33,837 bases of DNA from SCUN01 sp964343975 (GTDB lineage: Bacteria > Acidobacteriota > Vicinamibacteria > Vicinamibacterales > SCN-69-37), in assembly GCA_964343975.1 (NCBI GenBank), contig CAYFLU010000013.1, positions 1 to 33,837 on the forward strand, in the 5' to 3' direction. The notes under the pieces are model-generated. The model was not told where the DNA came from and did not search any database. It saw nothing but the letters and a program-made list of their open reading frames with translations. Shown one piece after another: positions 1-8,463 of this stretch (positions are counted from its first letter, which is position 1; every line of letters begins with the position of its first letter). The position numbers were made by a program, and so were the translations under genes.

Positions 1-730
1 CGGCATCGATGCCGATGCGGTCGGCCTGCTCGGTGCCGAAGGGATGCGAGATCACGAAGTTCTTGTTCGACACGAGGAAGCCGTAGCCGAATTCGCCGAG
101 ATCGAGCGACCGGATCAACTCGTCGACGGCCGAGAGGGAAATCGTGCCGTGGATCACGCCGATCGGCGTCGTGCTCGACGGCCCATCGGTAAACGGCACA
201 GAGAACTCCACCACGGGAACCGAGCTCGCATCGGTCAGCGCCGGCTCACTCCACGACGGCCCGTCGGTGAACGGACGACGGAACCAGTCGCGATCGCCTT
301 GCGTGTAGTCGTAGCGTGCATCGAGATCGATGAGTTCGGTGTTCTCACCGACGCGACGGTAGTAGGGCGCGTAGAGACGCAGCCCCGGGTCGTACTGATA
401 CGCGCTGAACGCGGCGCCGAGGCCGATCAACTGCGGTGCAGTGTCGATGGCCTGCTTGAGACGCTCGACGAGCCGCGCCTTCGGCGTGCGGCCGCTCGAA
501 AAATCATCGGCAATGGCGCGGACGATGCCGGGCATGCGTGACAGATCCGCATCGATCACACGTGCGGCACGCTGGGCTTCGCCGTGCGCGCGTTCGCGCG
601 CCTGCGTCAGCGCCCGCTGCTGGGCGCGCCAGTACTGCACGCCGAACACGATCGTCGCGAGCAGGGTGGCCGCCGCGCAGATGGTCAGCCAGCGGTCGCC
701 ACGCGCCCCCGCGATGCTCAGCGATCTCAC
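1..730 (-). CDS. Membrane-anchored dCache-domain sensor protein (N-terminal part, cut by window edge)
   Basis: Only the first 243 residues are in the window; the gene continues past position 1. Residues 13-32 form one hydrophobic membrane-spanning segment (WLTICAAATLLATIVFGV), followed by a helix rich in Ala, Arg and Gln and then a periplasmic double-Cache fold. Signature pieces are GDRDWFRRP (about 145-153), WSEPALTD (160-167), VVEFSVPF (173-180), GVIHGTISL (191-199) and GFLVSNKNFVISHP (217-230), the pattern seen in dCache_1 sensors. Such domains bind small ligands for chemoreceptors, histidine kinases, diguanylate cyclases or PP2C-type phosphatases. The output domain lies outside the window, so the class is unknown. 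I chose GTG at 730; no ATG is in frame near it and its ribosome site is weak. The gene diverges from the porin at 794. A link to the biosynthetic cluster is not shown. Confidence 0.75.
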   Translation of the reverse strand, partial: MRSLSIAGARGDRWLTICAAATLLATIVFGVQYWRAQQRALTQARERAHGEAQRAARVIDADLSRMPGIVRAIADDFSSGRTPKARLVERLKQAIDTAPQLIGLGAAFSAYQYDPGLRLYAPYYRRVGENTELIDLDARYDYTQGDRDWFRRPFTDGPSWSEPALTDASSVPVVEFSVPFTDGPSSTTPIGVIHGTISLSAVDELIRSLDLGEFGYGFLVSNKNFVISHPFGTEQADRIGIDA

Positions 731-749
731 GAGGTGCTCGAATCCATGT

Positions 750-777
750 TTGTTGAGCTCAAAGCGGTCGCTAGAAT
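750..777 (+). promoter_or_regulatory. Possible promoter for the porin gene in a divergent 63-bp gap
   Basis: TTGTTG (750-755) and TAGAAT (772-777) are spaced by 16 nt upstream of the porin start at 794. The same AT-rich core reads TATTCT on the other strand (778-773) and could serve the divergent dCache gene. The inferred transcript would start only just before the ribosome site GGAGGG (784-789), so this is a weak call based on sequence alone. Confidence 0.3.
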
Positions 778-793
778 AGCACCGGAGGGTTTC

Positions 794-2170
794 GTGCCAC
801 GTCCGTTATTTCCCGTCGCGCTGTCGCTGTCGCTGTCCATCGTCCTGTCGTCATTGGCGTGGCCAGCCCTGGCCACCGCGCAAACCAGCGCACCGGCGGC
901 GACGCCGACCGCGCCATTGGCCATCCACGTCGGTGATGCCGACCTGCTCATCGGCGGCTTTCTCGATGCCACGTCCGTCACACGGTCCACCAACACCGGC
1001 GCCGTACTCGGCACCGTGTTCGGGACCATTCCGTTTGCCACCGGCGCGGCCGGCCAGTTGTCGGAAACGCGTCTCTCCGCACAGAACTCGCGGCTCTCGC
1101 TGATGGCCACGAGCCAGGCCGGCCACGTGGCCATGAAAGGCTATGTGGAAGCCGACTTCGGCGGCGCCGCACCTGCCAACGTGATGGTCACGAGCAACGG
1201 CAATACCTTCCGCATGCGGTTGTTCTGGGCGCAAGCCACGGCCGGCAATGTGGAGTTTCTGGCCGGACAGTCGTGGAGCCTCGCCACACCGGGACGCAAC
1301 GGCATCTCACCGGCGCCCGGCGACATCTTCTTCACCCAGTTGGTCGACACCAACTACCAGTCCGGCCTCGTGTGGAACCGCACCGCGCAGTTCCGGATCG
1401 TGGCGCACCCGTCGAATCGCGTGGCGGCCGCCCTCTCGATCGAGAACCCGCAGCAATACGTCGGCTCGGCGGTCACGCTGCCGGCGGCCTTCACCGCTGC
1501 TGAACTCGACAACGGCAGCAACGCCGGGGCGCCCAACCTGATGCCCGACATCATCGGCAAGGTGGCCGTCGACACGCCGACGGGCGACACCCGTCAACAC
1601 GTGGAAGTGATGGGCCTCGTGCGCCAGTTCAAGACGTGGGACGCGACGAGCACATCGACGATGACCGCCACGGCGACGGGCGGCGGACTGAACGTCAACC
1701 TGGAACCCGTGAAGGGCGTGCATCTGATCGGCAACTCGTTCTTCTCGAAGGGCGGCGGCCGCTATCTCGCCAACACCAACATCCCGGACCTGATCGTGAA
1801 CGGCGACAGCTCCATGACGCTCGTGTCGAACCGGTCGCTCATGGGGGGCATCGAAGCCGCCGCGGGTACCAAGACCACGCTGTTCGGCTACCACAGCCAG
1901 GTCACCGCCACCGCGGCCACGACGACCGATCCTGCTACGGGCAAGGCCATCGGCTTCGGCGTGGCCGGACAAACCGCCGCCAACAAAGACATCACGGAGA
2001 CCAGCGTCGGGTTCAACTACGCCTTCTTCAAGGACGCGAAGATCGGCTCACTCCAGCTGATGGCGCAGTTCTCGTCGGTCACGCGCACGCCGTTCTCCGT
2101 GCCCACGGGCACGCCGGCCAACGCGTCGGCCAAGCTCTTCTACGTCAACGTGCGGTTCGTGCTGCCGTAG
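794..2170 (+). CDS. DcaP-like outer-membrane porin
   Basis: The 458-residue protein begins with a signal peptide: a hydrophobic stretch (VALSLSLSIVLSSLAW) and an ALATA-Q cleavage-like site near residue 30. A Thr/Ala/Pro spacer follows, then a long run of alternating amphipathic strands. The motifs SRLSLMAT, KGYVEADFGG, RMRLFWAQA and LAGQSWSL are the early strands typical of DcaP-type trimeric porins. The C-terminus (FYVNVRFVLP) looks like a last barrel strand, although it lacks the usual terminal Phe. Porins of this kind let small solutes cross the outer membrane. I chose GTG at 794 because GGAGGG lies 4 nt upstream and the signal peptide starts there. An ATG at 746 with GAGGTG upstream is in frame and would add 16 residues. 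The gene ends 22 nt before a strong terminator. Its role in the cluster, if any, is unknown. Confidence 0.75.
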   Translation: MPRPLFPVALSLSLSIVLSSLAWPALATAQTSAPAATPTAPLAIHVGDADLLIGGFLDATSVTRSTNTGAVLGTVFGTIPFATGAAGQLSETRLSAQNSRLSLMATSQAGHVAMKGYVEADFGGAAPANVMVTSNGNTFRMRLFWAQATAGNVEFLAGQSWSLATPGRNGISPAPGDIFFTQLVDTNYQSGLVWNRTAQFRIVAHPSNRVAAALSIENPQQYVGSAVTLPAAFTAAELDNGSNAGAPNLMPDIIGKVAVDTPTGDTRQHVEVMGLVRQFKTWDATSTSTMTATATGGGLNVNLEPVKGVHLIGNSFFSKGGGRYLANTNIPDLIVNGDSSMTLVSNRSLMGGIEAAAGTKTTLFGYHSQVTATAATTTDPATGKAIGFGVAGQTAANKDITETSVGFNYAFFKDAKIGSLQLMAQFSSVTRTPFSVPTGTPANASAKLFYVNVRFVLP

Positions 2171-2191
2171 CCGTCGTCTGTACAGCAATGA

Positions 2192-2235
2192 AAACAGCAA
2201 CGCCCCGGACCTCACGGTCCGGGGCGTTGCTGTTT
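2192..2235. terminator. Bidirectional rho-independent terminator between convergent genes
   Basis: A perfect 19-bp inverted repeat (2192-2210 and 2217-2235) encloses a 6-nt loop. The stem is GC-rich in its loop-proximal half, with AAA/TTT at its base, so both strands end in a short T run. It lies between the porin stop (2170) and the convergent DUF481 stop (2259) and can end transcription from both sides, including readthrough from the PKS arm. Confidence 0.9.
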
Positions 2236-2258
2236 GTGAGACGGGTCGTGCGATCGAA

Positions 2259-3239
2259 CTAGAACTTGAACTGCAGGCCCGACGTCAGCGTGCTCGTCGA
2301 CTTCTTGATGTACGGCTCGGGCATCTGGCTATCGTAGTTGTTCGCGTAGTTGATCGAGATGCCGACCTTCGGCGAGATCAGACCCACGAGCGACAGATTC
2401 AGCTGCGACACGTACTGCGACGAGGTCGAGAACGACCGCAAGTGCAGGAAGCTCTGGCTGAACGTCAAGGTCGGCATGATTTTGTATTCGAAGTAGTCGA
2501 ACACGCCGTAGCCGAGTGTGTTGTTTTTCACGGTGGCGAAGAGCGGGGCGAGCGTCGGGGTGATTTCGTAGTCGGTCGTGGTGAAGCCCACGCCCGGCAC
2601 CACCGAGAACGTGACATGCGGCGTCTGCACGAGCATTACACCCAACCCGTTCAGATTGGTGACGCGGCGGTTGATGTTCTGCACGCTGTCCTTGTTGAAC
2701 GTCGTGCGCGTGATGAACGTGAGCTGCTTGTTCAACCCGTGGTTCCACGCGAACGTCAGGCCACCGTTCTTCGCGGCGGCCGGTGCCGGCTGCGTGCGCT
2801 GGAACGTGAACGTGCCCGTCAGCGACACCGCGTCCTTCGCCGACGCGCGCTCCGTGAAGAGCGAGAGGTTGACGCCGTGCGTGTCACCGACGCCCAACAC
2901 CGGCGCCGCGCCCGACACGAACGAGTATCCGGCCGTGCCCGTGGTCGTCCAGGTCACCGTCGGCGCCAGCGCACCTGACGGCGCTGCCGCCGGCGGCGCG
3001 GACGTCGGCGCGGGGCCTACCCCGGCGATATCCTTCTCTTCGATGACGATCTCACCGATGAGGTCGGCCTTGAGGGACACCTTGCCACCTTCGTGCTTGG
3101 TGACCGTTCCCGAAACCTTCGAGCCGTTTGCCAAAGTAATGGTCACAGCCTGCCCGACAAAATCCTGCTGACGGGCCAAGGCCGATACCGGCACGCACAG
3201 TGCGGCGACCAGGAGAGCGCTGGTAACAAGTTGCTTCAT
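2259..3239 (-). CDS. DUF481-type outer-membrane beta-barrel protein
   Basis: This 326-residue protein has a clear signal peptide (MKQLVTSALLVAALCVPVSALA). Residues about 28-74 form a small beta domain (VTITLANGSKVSGTVTKHEG, then GEIVIEEKDIAGV) that usually precedes DUF481 barrels in soil bacteria of the acidobacterial type. An Ala/Pro linker (75-95) leads to a barrel of alternating strands ending in LQFKF, with the terminal Phe expected of outer-membrane proteins. DUF481 proteins have no firmly known role. The ATG at 3239 was chosen because the signal peptide starts there; the frame stays open further upstream, inside the PKS2 coding region. It lies 25 nt after the PKS2 stop on the same strand, so it may be co-transcribed with the PKS arm. 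TATATT in the gap (3256-3251 on the minus strand) could give it its own promoter. No strong ribosome site is visible. Confidence 0.8.
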   Translation of the reverse strand: MKQLVTSALLVAALCVPVSALARQQDFVGQAVTITLANGSKVSGTVTKHEGGKVSLKADLIGEIVIEEKDIAGVGPAPTSAPPAAAPSGALAPTVTWTTTGTAGYSFVSGAAPVLGVGDTHGVNLSLFTERASAKDAVSLTGTFTFQRTQPAPAAAKNGGLTFAWNHGLNKQLTFITRTTFNKDSVQNINRRVTNLNGLGVMLVQTPHVTFSVVPGVGFTTTDYEITPTLAPLFATVKNNTLGYGVFDYFEYKIMPTLTFSQSFLHLRSFSTSSQYVSQLNLSLVGLISPKVGISINYANNYDSQMPEPYIKKSTSTLTSGLQFKF

Positions 3240-3264
3240 GATGGATGGTGAATATACCACGTGG

Positions 3265-6200
3265 CTAAATCTCAATCTCTGCCACGTCATCGCCCTGCGG
3301 CACCGCTCCACCAAGATCTGCCATCTTGCGATGCACCGACACGAGCAGCGTGAGTTCGGCGATCGATGGTCCGCTCAACAACTTGACCAGCGGCACATCC
3401 ACCCCGACATCGTGACGGATCCGGTTCTTCAACTCGACCGCCATGAGTGAATCCAGGCCCAGATCCGTGAACGACACCTGGCGGTCGATGGCCGACTCCG
3501 GCAACTGCATGATCCCGGCGGCCATCGACGTGAGTTCCTGCTCGAGTCGAGCGGTGGCCTCGGCGCCGGTCAGTCCCGACAACAACTCCCGAACCCGGCC
3601 CGCTTCACTCGTCGCCATCACGGCGTAGCGCTGCGACAACTCGCGCAACATCGGCGACAGCCGCGCATTGGGATCGCGCTCGAAGAGACGACGCCAGTCG
3701 ACCGGCATCAGTCCGATGCCGCTGTAACCACCCGCCATCAGGGCGTCGAGCGCCTCGAAGCCGTGCGGTGCGGTGATCCGGCTGATCCCGAGGCCCTGCA
3801 GCCGTTCATGCGCGCGCCGACCGTAGTCGGTTTGCGCAAAGCCCACGCCGGCCCACGGTCCCCAGTGCACACTCACCCACGCCTTCGGCGCGCGCGCGCG
3901 TGCCGCGGACACGTAAGCATCGAGAAACGCATTGGCCGCCGCGTAGTTGCCCTGCGTCTCCGCCGGCAGCAGCGCCGAGAACGCGGAGAACGCGATGAAC
4001 ACGTCCAGATCGGGCAACGCGCGCGTGAGCGCGAGCGTGCCGGCCACCTTCGGCGCCAACACGCGTGCGAGCGCCGCCGACGTGAGCGTCGCCAGCGGCT
4101 GATCCTCCCACACGCCGGCCGCGTGCACGACGCCACGCACGGGTGGACGTCCCGCGGCGACTTCTTCCTGCGCCACACGCGCCACGGCGTCGGCATCCGT
4201 GACATCGAGCGTCACGACGCGAACGTTGACGCCGCGCGACGAGAGCTCGCGCACCACCGTGTCGGTGGCAGCCTCCGGCGCCGAGCGGCCCGCCAGCAGC
4301 ACATGGCGCGCGCCGCGCGCGGCCAACCAACGCGCCGATTCGAGACCGAGGCCGCGCAACCCACCCGTCACGAGGATCGACGCATCACCCGGCAACGTGA
4401 CGGGCGCCGACGGCGCCGGCACGGCGATCGGCATCAGCCGCGCCGCCATACACGCATCGCCACGTACGGCGATCTGATCCGCGCCCGGCTCACCGGCCAG
4501 CAGGGCCGCGATCACCCGCGCGACGTCGGACGCCGTGGCACCAGTCTCGAGGTCGATGAGCCCGCCCCAGCTCTGCGCCCGCTCGATCGGCAACACTTTC
4601 AGCATCGCCCACGCCGCCGCATGGAGCGGGGCCGGCACATCACGCTCCACCGCGACCTGCCCACCGCGCGTCAGCCACCACACCTTCATCGATGGCCGCG
4701 CCGTCACCGCGCGCTGATACCACGCCACGACATCCGCAAGGCTCGCTGTCACATCCTCAACAGGACCGCGATCGAGCAGCGGCGCATACACGCACTCGTC
4801 CACATCGGGCAGCGCCTGATCTGCGGCCACGAGCACCGGCGACAACTGCGCCCGGCGCAGGGCGTCCACCAGGGCGGCGCCCACGCCGCCGCGGTCGGCC
4901 ACCACCGCCACACGGCGGCCACGACGCGCGGCCGCCGGCTCGGGCGTCGCGACGGGCGTCCACTGCATCCCGTAGGCGTGACTCAATAGATCCGGCGCAC
5001 CAGCCGCGTTCGCGGACATCGCGGTTGATGACGACGCGACCTCAAGCTGCGACGCGTGCGCCACGAGCTCAGCAAGCGCCGGCAAACTCGCGAGCACCGC
5101 ATCGGTGTCCGGACCGAAATCGAGCAGGCACCCGATCTCGTTCACACCGGCCGCGCGCAGCCGCGCGACGAGCGGCGCACACGAGTCCACCGTGCCGAGC
5201 AGCGCGCGCGTCGAGAAGAAGCGCTCGTAGAGGAAGCCCACGAAGCCGTCGAGATCCGCCTCCGACAACGTCGAGAGATCCATCTGGCTGCCGCGATGCA
5301 CGGCCAGCCCCTTCAACAGGTGGACGTTCTCCTTGAGGTACCGGCAGTACGGCGCACGCACCGCCGCATGCACGCTCTCGATGTCGCGGCCGATGAACGT
5401 GTGCAGCATCACCGTCACCTGGCCAGCCGCCGGATCGTGACCGTGGTCCGCGCGCGCCTGGCGGTACAGACGAATCTTCTCCGCCAGTTCATCGACGTCG
5501 TGATCGAGCAGGTGCGTGAGCAGGTTCGCGCCGATCGCCCCCGCGCGTTCGAACGTACGCGGACTGCCGGCGGCCGTCACCCACAACGGCAACTCGCGCT
5601 GCACCGGCGTGGGATACGCGCGCACCGACGTCGGCGCGCCCGTGCCCGACGTGACAGTGATCGCCTCGCCGCGCCACAAGCGCCGCACATCTTCAATGCC
5701 GCGGAACAACGCCTCGCTCCGATCGGCATAATTCGCGGGGTTCAACGAGAAGTCGTCGGGATTCCATCCGGCCGCGAACGACATGCCCGCGCGACCATTC
5801 GACAAGTTGTCGACCACCGACCACTCTTCCGCGAGACGCAACGGATGATGCAGCGGCATGACCACGCTCCCGGCCATGAGCCGGATCTGCGTCGTCTCGC
5901 GCGCCAACGCCGCGTGGACCGTGGCGGGATTCGGATACAGACTGCCGAACTTGGTGAAATGCCGCTCGGGCAGCCACACGCTCGAGAAACCGTGCGTGTC
6001 GGCAAACTTCGTCGCGTCGAACAGCAACCGGTAGTTCTCCGACCGCGGTTCGGTTTCTGATCCGTTGAAGAAGAAGATGCCGAACCGCATCCTCCCGTCA
6101 TCGGGCGGCGTCGGCATCGCCGCCACCGGCGCGGCGGTGCGTGCGATGGCAGCGGCCACGGACTTCGGGGCACGCGCCGCGGCCGGCTGTTCCGGCCAGA

Positions 6201-8463
6201 ACCGCTCGCGCTCGAACGGATACAGCGGCAGTGCCACACGCCGCGGCAGAGACGCCGCACCCTGACGGCAGAGCGCGGACCAGTCGATGTCGGCGCCGCG
6301 CTCGTACAACGCGGCCACTACGGCCAGTGCCGCCGTCGCCACGTCGCCCGTGCGATCACCGAGCGACAACCATGCGGCACCCTCGGCCGCGAGCGCGTTC
6401 AACGCATCAGAAGCCGCACCGAGCGCGAGCGCCGTGCACGCGCCCTGCACGCCGTCGAGCGTGCGCGCGATCGTGCCCGACGCGCGCGACACCGCGCTGT
6501 CGGACGAGGTCGCCGCAGCCGCCATCGCCGCCGGTAGTGTCAACACCCCGGCGATCGCGTCGGCTACCAACGCGCCGAGGCCGTGACCGACGACGGCCGC
6601 CGGCACGATGCCGCACGCACGCCAGGCACTGGCGAGCGCAAACTGCCGTGCGAAGCGGGCGAGCGCCGGTGCGGTGACGAGCGCACGCTCAGCGCGGGCC
6701 GCTTCGCACGCCTCGATCGCCGCGCGATACCCGGGCAGTGCCTCCGCCAACACCGCTGCCGCCGCATCGTCCAACTGATCATCGTCGGCGGCCACGAACA
6801 CGATCGCACCGCGACGCTCGGCGGCGGGCGCCAGCCGGCGCGCCGCCAATGCCGCACGCCACTCCGTCGTCGACCGCCCGACGACCGCCACGCGCTGCCA
6901 CAGATGCGCACGGCCGAGTGCGGCCGTGGCCGCGATGTCATCCACGCGTGCGTCTGCCGCGCCGAGCCACGCGTCGTAGCGGTCGCAGAGCGCCGTCAGG
7001 GATCCGCGCGACATCGCGCTCAGCGGCAGCACCGCCGGCCGCACCGCTGCGGCCGGCGACGCCGGCGCTTCCGCAGGCGGCGCTTCCACCACGACATGCG
7101 CAATCGTGCCGCTCGATCCAAATGAACTCACACCGGCGATCCGTCGGTCGTACCCGGCGGGCCACGCCATGGTCTTGGCCGGCACGATCGCGGGGATTTC
7201 GTCGAACGCAATGTCGGGATGGACGTGCGTGAGATGCAGGTGGCGCGGAATCTGTCCGTGCGCCACCGACAGCGCGGCCTTGATCACGCCACCCACACCG
7301 GCCGCCGACTCCATGTGGCCGACGTTGGTCTTCAACGCGCCGATCACGAGCGGCTTCGACTTCGGCCGCCCCGGTTGGAACACATGCGCGATGGCTTCGG
7401 CTTCGATCGGATCGCCGAGCGACGTGCCCGTGCCGTGCGCTTCGATGTAACCGACCTCACCGGCCTGCACGCGCGCCGCCTCGAGGCCCGCGCGGATCAC
7501 GCGTTCCTGTGCGGGTCCGTTCGGCACGGTCAACCCACTCCGCGCACCGTCCTGCCGCACGGCCGTTCCGCGAATCACCGCGATCACACGATCGCCATCG
7601 GCCTGCGCCGCCGACAACCGTTTGAGCACGAGCACGCCACAGCCTTCGCTGCGCGCGTACCCGTTCGCCGCGCGGTCGAAGGTCTTGCATCGTCCGTCCG
7701 GTGCCAGCATGTGCGCGCGCGACACCGCCACCGAGTTGTCGGGCGCCAGCATGAGATTCACGCCGCCGGCCAACGCCATCGACGCGTCACCCGTGCGCAA
7801 GCTCTGACACGCGAGATGAATCGCGACGAGCGACGACGAGCAGGCAGTGTCGACGGTGACGCTGGCGCCGCGGAATCCATAGAAATACGACAGACGGCCC
7901 GACGCCACGTTCGCGACGTTGCCGGTGGCGCCGTACGTGTCAATGCGTGACACGTCGTCGCGATACAACACCTTCGCGTAGTCGAGCGCGGTCAGGCCCA
8001 CGAACACACTCGTGTCGCTGCCGTTCAGCCGCGCCGGATCAAGGCCCGCGTGTTCGAGCGCGTGCCAGCTGACTTCGAGCAGCACGCGCTGTTGCGGATC
8101 CATCGACACGGCTTCGCGCGGTGAAATCCGGAAGAACCGCGCGTCGAATCGATCGACGTCATCGAGGAATCCACCCCAGCGGGTGGACATCGTGCCCGGC
8201 GCGTCGGCGTTCTCGTCATAGAACGCGTCAACCGGCCAGCGCGCCGCGGGCACTTCGCGAATCGCGTCGACACCGTCGAGCAGGCGATGCCAGAACGCAT
8301 CGGGATCGTCCGCGCCGCCAGGGAAGCGGCAGCCCATGCCGATGATGGCAATCGGTTCGTGCTGTCGCGCCTCGAGCGCCGCAATCTTTTCCTGTTGCTT
8401 CTGCAGCGCGGCGACCGCGGCGCGCAGTTTGGCCGGATAGTCGATCGGGTCGTTACTCACCAT
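3265..8463 (-). CDS. PKS2: type I polyketide synthase module KS-AT(dead)-LLM-KR-ACP
   Basis: The 1732-residue protein starts with a charged helix (about 10-34) of the coiled-coil docking type. KS (about 36-465) has its catalytic Cys208 in DTACSSS, plus EAHGTGT and KTNVGH. An AT-like region follows (about 490-760), but the nucleophile motif reads GHGLGA with Gly628 in place of Ser, and the GQGSQ and HAFH motifs are absent. LLM (792-1130) is a luciferase-like monooxygenase domain of the type found in natural-product synthases (GFSSVWLPERHF, LSNGRAGMSFAAGWNPDDF). KR (about 1165-1560) has an NADPH motif TGGLRGLG and the catalytic Ser and Tyr in AFSAFSAL and QGNYAAANAF. ACP carries its pantetheine site at Ser1672 (GLDSLM). 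It has no DH or TE. The acidic C-terminus (GDDVAEIEI) suits a TubC-type acceptor. The ATG follows GGAG and overlaps the PKS1 end by 11 nt, indicating translational coupling. Confidence 0.93.
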   Translation of the reverse strand: MVSNDPIDYPAKLRAAVAALQKQQEKIAALEARQHEPIAIIGMGCRFPGGADDPDAFWHRLLDGVDAIREVPAARWPVDAFYDENADAPGTMSTRWGGFLDDVDRFDARFFRISPREAVSMDPQQRVLLEVSWHALEHAGLDPARLNGSDTSVFVGLTALDYAKVLYRDDVSRIDTYGATGNVANVASGRLSYFYGFRGASVTVDTACSSSLVAIHLACQSLRTGDASMALAGGVNLMLAPDNSVAVSRAHMLAPDGRCKTFDRAANGYARSEGCGVLVLKRLSAAQADGDRVIAVIRGTAVRQDGARSGLTVPNGPAQERVIRAGLEAARVQAGEVGYIEAHGTGTSLGDPIEAEAIAHVFQPGRPKSKPLVIGALKTNVGHMESAAGVGGVIKAALSVAHGQIPRHLHLTHVHPDIAFDEIPAIVPAKTMAWPAGYDRRIAGVSSFGSSGTIAHVVVEAPPAEAPASPAAAVRPAVLPLSAMSRGSLTALCDRYDAWLGAADARVDDIAATAALGRAHLWQRVAVVGRSTTEWRAALAARRLAPAAERRGAIVFVAADDDQLDDAAAAVLAEALPGYRAAIEACEAARAERALVTAPALARFARQFALASAWRACGIVPAAVVGHGLGALVADAIAGVLTLPAAMAAAATSSDSAVSRASGTIARTLDGVQGACTALALGAASDALNALAAEGAAWLSLGDRTGDVATAALAVVAALYERGADIDWSALCRQGAASLPRRVALPLYPFERERFWPEQPAAARAPKSVAAAIARTAAPVAAMPTPPDDGRMRFGIFFFNGSETEPRSENYRLLFDATKFADTHGFSSVWLPERHFTKFGSLYPNPATVHAALARETTQIRLMAGSVVMPLHHPLRLAEEWSVVDNLSNGRAGMSFAAGWNPDDFSLNPANYADRSEALFRGIEDVRRLWRGEAITVTSGTGAPTSVRAYPTPVQRELPLWVTAAGSPRTFERAGAIGANLLTHLLDHDVDELAEKIRLYRQARADHGHDPAAGQVTVMLHTFIGRDIESVHAAVRAPYCRYLKENVHLLKGLAVHRGSQMDLSTLSEADLDGFVGFLYERFFSTRALLGTVDSCAPLVARLRAAGVNEIGCLLDFGPDTDAVLASLPALAELVAHASQLEVASSSTAMSANAAGAPDLLSHAYGMQWTPVATPEPAAARRGRRVAVVADRGGVGAALVDALRRAQLSPVLVAADQALPDVDECVYAPLLDRGPVEDVTASLADVVAWYQRAVTARPSMKVWWLTRGGQVAVERDVPAPLHAAAWAMLKVLPIERAQSWGGLIDLETGATASDVARVIAALLAGEPGADQIAVRGDACMAARLMPIAVPAPSAPVTLPGDASILVTGGLRGLGLESARWLAARGARHVLLAGRSAPEAATDTVVRELSSRGVNVRVVTLDVTDADAVARVAQEEVAAGRPPVRGVVHAAGVWEDQPLATLTSAALARVLAPKVAGTLALTRALPDLDVFIAFSAFSALLPAETQGNYAAANAFLDAYVSAARARAPKAWVSVHWGPWAGVGFAQTDYGRRAHERLQGLGISRITAPHGFEALDALMAGGYSGIGLMPVDWRRLFERDPNARLSPMLRELSQRYAVMATSEAGRVRELLSGLTGAEATARLEQELTSMAAGIMQLPESAIDRQVSFTDLGLDSLMAVELKNRIRHDVGVDVPLVKLLSGPSIAELTLLVSVHRKMADLGGAVPQGDDVAEIEI

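Noticed and set aside
584..793. Upstream extension of the porin gene to 584
   Set aside because: It would overlap the divergent dCache gene and put the signal peptide 70 residues inside the protein; GTG at 794 with GGAGGG fits better.
3763..4989. Long plus-strand open frame opposite the KR of PKS2, and similar ones opposite PKS1 (8573-10270, 15056-16345)
   Set aside because: Low-complexity Arg/His-rich translations without start signals; the minus-strand PKS domains explain the DNA.
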